DNA of 8,791 nucleotides from Deltaproteobacteria bacterium. GTDB lineage: Bacteria > Desulfobacterota > Syntrophobacteria > BM002. The position numbers and the translations under genes are program-made. The notes under the pieces are model-generated. The model saw only the letters and a list, made by a program, of their open reading frames with translations. It was not told where the DNA came from and searched no databases. This document shows positions 5,579-8,791 of the stretch, piece by piece; within the stretch, counting starts at the first letter, position 1; each line of letters opens with the position of its first letter. The stretch is taken from positions 1-8,791 of the forward strand of contig JAGFXI010000065.1 of NCBI GenBank assembly GCA_017861095.1. The letters run 5' to 3'.

Positions 5579-6481
5579 ATGTCCAATCGTTGGTGGATTT
5601 ATCAGCGCGAACGGTTCCCCGTCATCGTCCACGGCGTGCTCATTGCCGCCCTTTGCGCCGGGGTGCTCCTCTTCTCCTCGAAGGCCAGGGGAAATCCGGA
5701 GCTACCCGGGCTTCGCACCTACACCGCCGCATTCGTGAGCGTCTTCCTGTTCTTCCTCCAGTTACGGATTGCCGACGAGTTCAAAGACTACCAGGATGAC
5801 CTGAAATTCAGACCCTACCGCCCGGTCCCACGGGGCCTCGTCCGTCTCCCTGAGCTCCGCCGGCTCGGCCTCGCAAGTGCCGCGGTGCAGCTTGGACTCG
5901 CCCTGTGGCTCCGTCCCCGATTGGTCCTGCCCCTCGTTCTTGTATGGGCATACATGTTCCTCATGACCAAAGAGTTTTTCACCGCGACCCGGCTCAAGTC
6001 CCACCCTCTCGTCTACCTCGCATCGCACATGGTGATCATGCCCCTCATCTACTTTTACATCGCGGCTTGGGACTGGTGGGCCACGGCGAGTGCCATGCCG
6101 CGAGGGCTCGTATGGCTCCTGGCCGCGGGATTTTTTACCGGGCCGGTGATCGAGATCGGGCGAAAAATCCGCGCCCCTCAAGACGAAGAACCGGGGGTTG
6201 AGACCTACAGCGCCCTCTGGGGCCGCCGTCGCGCCATCCGAGCGTGGATGGCGGCTTCAGCGCTCGCCTCGCTCTTTGCCCTCGTTGCCGCGGCATGCAA
6301 TCAAATCGCCGCGCCGATGGCCGTGCTCCTCGGTATCCTCCTCGCCTGCGAGGCGGTGGCGGCGAAGCGGTTCCTCCGTTCTCCCGCTCGGGGGAGCGGC
6401 AAACGGATCGAGCAGATGTCCGGCATCTTGATCTTGTTCCTTCACCTCGGCATGGGGGCCGTGATCGCCGTCGGCGGGTAG
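5579..6481 (+). CDS. UbiA-family membrane prenyltransferase
   Basis: This 300-residue polytopic membrane protein has about eight hydrophobic helices, for example near 15-34, 47-64, 98-128, 143-165, 172-190, 220-247 and 283-299. UbiA enzymes transfer an isoprenyl chain from its diphosphate to an aromatic or other acceptor at the membrane, using two Asp-rich motifs that bind Mg2+. The first motif is RIADEFKDYQDD (acidic residues D66, E67, D70, D73, D74), followed by RPYRPVPRGLV, a typical UbiA loop. The second is an unusual form, EIGRKIRAPQDEEPGVETYS (E192, D202-E204). The opening RWWIYQRERFPVIVHG resembles a UbiA subgroup I remember from environmental genomes. GAGGTGAG just upstream serves as ribosome site and overlaps the preceding stop, implying coupling. 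Downstream, 49 nt separate it from the PEP-synthase-like gene. The acceptor substrate is unknown. Confidence 0.88.
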   Translation: MSNRWWIYQRERFPVIVHGVLIAALCAGVLLFSSKARGNPELPGLRTYTAAFVSVFLFFLQLRIADEFKDYQDDLKFRPYRPVPRGLVRLPELRRLGLASAAVQLGLALWLRPRLVLPLVLVWAYMFLMTKEFFTATRLKSHPLVYLASHMVIMPLIYFYIAAWDWWATASAMPRGLVWLLAAGFFTGPVIEIGRKIRAPQDEEPGVETYSALWGRRRAIRAWMAASALASLFALVAAACNQIAAPMAVLLGILLACEAVAAKRFLRSPARGSGKRIEQMSGILILFLHLGMGAVIAVGG

Positions 6482-6530
6482 GGCGACCGGAGCGGCCGTA
6501 TCCAGAGACGGCTTAGAATAAGGAAAGGTC

Positions 6531-8791
6531 ATGTCGCACCTGATCACGAGCAAGACCGTTGCAGGGGATTACGAGCTCGGCGGCAAGGCGCGAGCCTTGG
6601 CCGACCTCTCCAGCGCCGGATTTCCTGTTCCGCCCTGGTTGGTGGTGACGCCGGGGGCCTTCGCTGCGAGCCTGACCGACACTCGTCGGGCCGCTCTAGA
6701 AGCCGCCAGCGACGAGCGGGGTTTTCGCGCGGCCCTCGAAGGGCTGGAGCTCGCGCTCCCGGTGCGGAGGGAGCTCGAGGAGGCCTTGCATGAGCTCGCG
6801 GCGAAGAGCGAAACTTTTGCCGTTCGCTCCTCGGCCGTCGAGGAAGACTCGGCTCAGCACTCCTTCGCCGGGCAACTGGAGAGTTTCCTCTTTGTCGCCA
6901 CTCCCGACGTGCCCGGGAAGATCGTTGAGGTGTGGAAGTCGGCATTCACCGCCCGGGTGCTTGCCTATCGCCGAAATCACAATCTGGACCCGTCGGCCTC
7001 GGCCCCGGCCGTCCTCATTCAGCGAATGGTCAACGCCGAGGTCTCGGGTGTCGCCTTCAGCGCCGACCCGGTGACCGGCAGGCGCGGTGTCGCCGTGGTC
7101 AGCTCCGTCTATGGCCTCGGCACCGCCCTCGTCTCGGGGGACTGCAACGCCGACACCCATCACGTGGACCGGGACGGTCGCATCATCGCCTGCACCATTG
7201 CGGAAAAGATTGTTGCCCAGCGCTTTGGGAATGGCGAGCTCGCCTGGATTCCCGTTCCCGACAGCGACGTCCGGAGGCCTGCCCTCAGCGAGGCGCAGGT
7301 CCGCGAGATTGCGGGACTCGCCCGGGCGGCGGAGCGTTTCCAGGGCCGACCCCAGGATCTGGAGTGGGCCGTCGAGGATGGAATCCTCTACCTCCTCCAG
7401 TCCCGACCTATCACCGCCCTCGCGGCTCTCGCCGATCCCGACGACCGCCGCGCCGTCTGGGACAACAGCAATATCGCCGAGAGTTACAGCGGCATATCGA
7501 CCCCGCTCACCTTCAGCTTTGCGAGACATGCCTACGAAGGGGTGTACCGCCAGTTCTGCCGGACCCTCCGCGTTCCCCGCAGACGGATGGAGGAGAACGA
7601 TTCGATCTTCGCCACCATGATCGGCTGCATCCGGGGCCGGATCTACTACAACCTCCTCAACTGGTACCGGCTGCTCGCCATGTTGCCAGGCTATCGGGTG
7701 AACCGCGGCTTCATGGAGCAGATGATGGGCGTGAAGGAGAGGTTGCCCGAGGTCGTAGGAACCCCTGCCCTGCCAGGGCGGCGAGACCGGATTCGGGATT
7801 GCCTCCATCTCATGGCGATGATCGTGGGCCTGGTGGCCAAGCACCTTATGCTCAAGAAAACGATACGGAGATTCCGGCGCCGGGTGGACGGCGCCCTGGG
7901 GCGCGAACGCCCCGACCTTTCCCGCTATCTTCCGGGCGAGCTGGTCGGCCTCTATCGGGAATTGGAGAAGAAGCTCCTCACGCGCTGGGATGCACCCATA
8001 ATCAATGATTTTTTCACCATGATCTTCGTGGGTCTGTTGCGCAAGGTATGCACCGCGTTGGGCGGCGACGGTGGAGGGGCCCTGGTCAATGATCTGCTGC
8101 GAGGCACGGACGGGATGGTCAGCACCGAGCCCGCTCGACTCATCGGGGAGATGGCGCGCCTCGCCGCCGAGAGCCCCCGATTGGCTGACCTGCTCCGGCG
8201 CGGCGAGCTCCGGGACTTCCTGGCCGAGCTTCCACGGCACGACGAGTTCCGGGCGCGGTATCTCGCCTATCTCCGACGCTTCGGCGACCGGTGCGTTAAC
8301 GAGCTCAAGCTGGAGAGCCCAACGCTCCATGAGGATCCGCTTCCCCTCCTTCGGGCCGTCGGTGCCCTCGCCGAACGAGGGCCGAGTGCCGGACCATCAA
8401 AGAGCACCCCGGTCCCCGATCAGCTCACCGCCCGGGCCGAGGCGGAGGAGCGGATCGATTTCCAAATGGCCCGCCGGCCGGTCCGGCGGCTCCTGTTCCG
8501 CTGGATCCTCAAGAACGCTCGCGCTCGCGTCCGCGACCGCGAGAACCTGCGCTTTGAACGCACCCGGGTGTTCGGCCGGGTGCGGATGGTGTTCGTCGAG
8601 CTGGGGCGGCGACTCCACGGCCTCGATCTCTTGGAGGCACCGCGGGACATCTTCTTCCTGGAGGTCCAGGAAATCCTCGGCTTTGTCGAGGGTACCTCCA
8701 CCTGCACCGACCTCAAGGGTCTGGTGCGCCTGAGGCGAAGGGAGTTAGAGGCCTACAGCCACATGGAGGCGCCCGGCGAGCGTTTTGAAAC
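6531..8791 (+). CDS. PEP-synthase / rifampin-phosphotransferase-like enzyme (partial, C-terminus beyond window)
   Basis: The frame is open from the ATG at 6531 to the right edge (753 full codons). The start follows AAGGAAAGG. Residues about 5-300 are a PPDK_N-type ATP-binding domain: GGKARAL (K19), FAVRSSAVEEDSAQHSFAGQ (96-115, R99), GVAFSADPVTG (173-183), and DLEWAVEDGILYLLQSRPIT (276-295). Members use ATP to phosphorylate a mobile His domain, which then phosphorylates the substrate. That His domain should lie beyond the edge, so it cannot be checked. Residues about 311-753 match the substrate-domain layout of rifampin-phosphotransferase-like proteins, opening with DNSNIAESYSGISTPLTFSF, rather than the TIM barrel of true PEP synthase. 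Two hydrophobic stretches, about 423-443 (LHLMAMIVGLVAKHLM) and 487-502 (PIINDFFTMIFVGLLR), could allow membrane contact. The substrate is unknown; the prenyltransferase neighbour suggests a lipid or prenylated compound. A long minus-strand frame here is a shadow. Confidence 0.85.
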   Translation, partial: MSHLITSKTVAGDYELGGKARALADLSSAGFPVPPWLVVTPGAFAASLTDTRRAALEAASDERGFRAALEGLELALPVRRELEEALHELAAKSETFAVRSSAVEEDSAQHSFAGQLESFLFVATPDVPGKIVEVWKSAFTARVLAYRRNHNLDPSASAPAVLIQRMVNAEVSGVAFSADPVTGRRGVAVVSSVYGLGTALVSGDCNADTHHVDRDGRIIACTIAEKIVAQRFGNGELAWIPVPDSDVRRPALSEAQVREIAGLARAAERFQGRPQDLEWAVEDGILYLLQSRPITALAALADPDDRRAVWDNSNIAESYSGISTPLTFSFARHAYEGVYRQFCRTLRVPRRRMEENDSIFATMIGCIRGRIYYNLLNWYRLLAMLPGYRVNRGFMEQMMGVKERLPEVVGTPALPGRRDRIRDCLHLMAMIVGLVAKHLMLKKTIRRFRRRVDGALGRERPDLSRYLPGELVGLYRELEKKLLTRWDAPIINDFFTMIFVGLLRKVCTALGGDGGGALVNDLLRGTDGMVSTEPARLIGEMARLAAESPRLADLLRRGELRDFLAELPRHDEFRARYLAYLRRFGDRCVNELKLESPTLHEDPLPLLRAVGALAERGPSAGPSKSTPVPDQLTARAEAEERIDFQMARRPVRRLLFRWILKNARARVRDRENLRFERTRVFGRVRMVFVELGRRLHGLDLLEAPRDIFFLEVQEILGFVEGTSTCTDLKGLVRLRRRELEAYSHMEAPGERFE

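Noticed and set aside
5579..5799. Other plus-strand frames overlapping the start of the UbiA gene
   Set aside because: Arg/Pro-rich shadows; the UbiA frame has membrane helices and Asp-rich motifs.
6696..8330. 544-codon minus-strand open frame
   Set aside because: Shadow of the PEP-synthase-like gene, whose plus-strand frame shows clear PPDK_N motifs over the same bases; the minus frame has no recognisable domain.
1..8791. CRISPR array, tRNA, rRNA, transposase or integrase
   Set aside because: No regularly spaced repeats, no cloverleaf or rRNA-like sequence and no transposase motifs were seen on either strand.

Overview
The window looks like chromosomal DNA from a GC-rich (roughly 60-65% by eye) Gram-negative, probably uncultured bacterium. 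The best guess is the Desulfobacterota / Methylomirabilota-like neighbourhood. The hints are a sensor kinase opening with the 'LTYDELEQRFRELE' type coiled-coil leader common in Desulfobacterota kinases, a DUF6600/FecR-like secreted protein, an NtrC-family sigma-54 activator, and an interspersed CCCTCTCCC/GGGAGAGGG hairpin repeat. The assignment is inference; no rRNA or taxonomic marker is present.

Layout. (1) 1-1069, minus strand: two genes for exported proteins, a DUF6600/FecR-like protein that runs off the left edge and a 108-residue Tyr/Pro-rich protein. (2) 1070-1414: divergent intergenic region with a good sigma-70-type promoter candidate for the rightward genes, followed by a perfect inverted repeat. 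(3) 1415-4443, plus strand: a soluble PAS histidine kinase and an NtrC-type response regulator (receiver, AAA+ with GAFTGA, Fis-type HTH) overlapping by 4 nt. (4) 4444-5014: about 570 nt without a recognisable gene, holding two GC-rich hairpins, two dyads and a well-spaced sigma-54 (-24/-12) promoter candidate. (5) 5015-8791, plus strand: an apparent operon encoding a C-terminal fragment of HMG-CoA reductase, a UbiA-family membrane prenyltransferase, and a large PEP-synthase/rifampin-phosphotransferase-like enzyme cut by the right edge.

How it may work together. The kinase/regulator pair encodes a sigma-54 activator. The only convincing sigma-54 promoter I found lies about 525 bp downstream of the regulator gene and 31 bp before the HMG-CoA-reductase-like ORF. 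The simplest hypothesis is that the two-component system controls the isoprenoid-flavoured operon. That operon joins mevalonate-pathway, prenyl-transfer and ATP-dependent phosphotransfer homologies, and I do not recognise it as a described pathway. The reductase gene lacks about two thirds of a normal enzyme, including the parts that carry two of the four catalytic residues, so it is either a decayed gene heading a live operon or a repurposed C-terminal domain.
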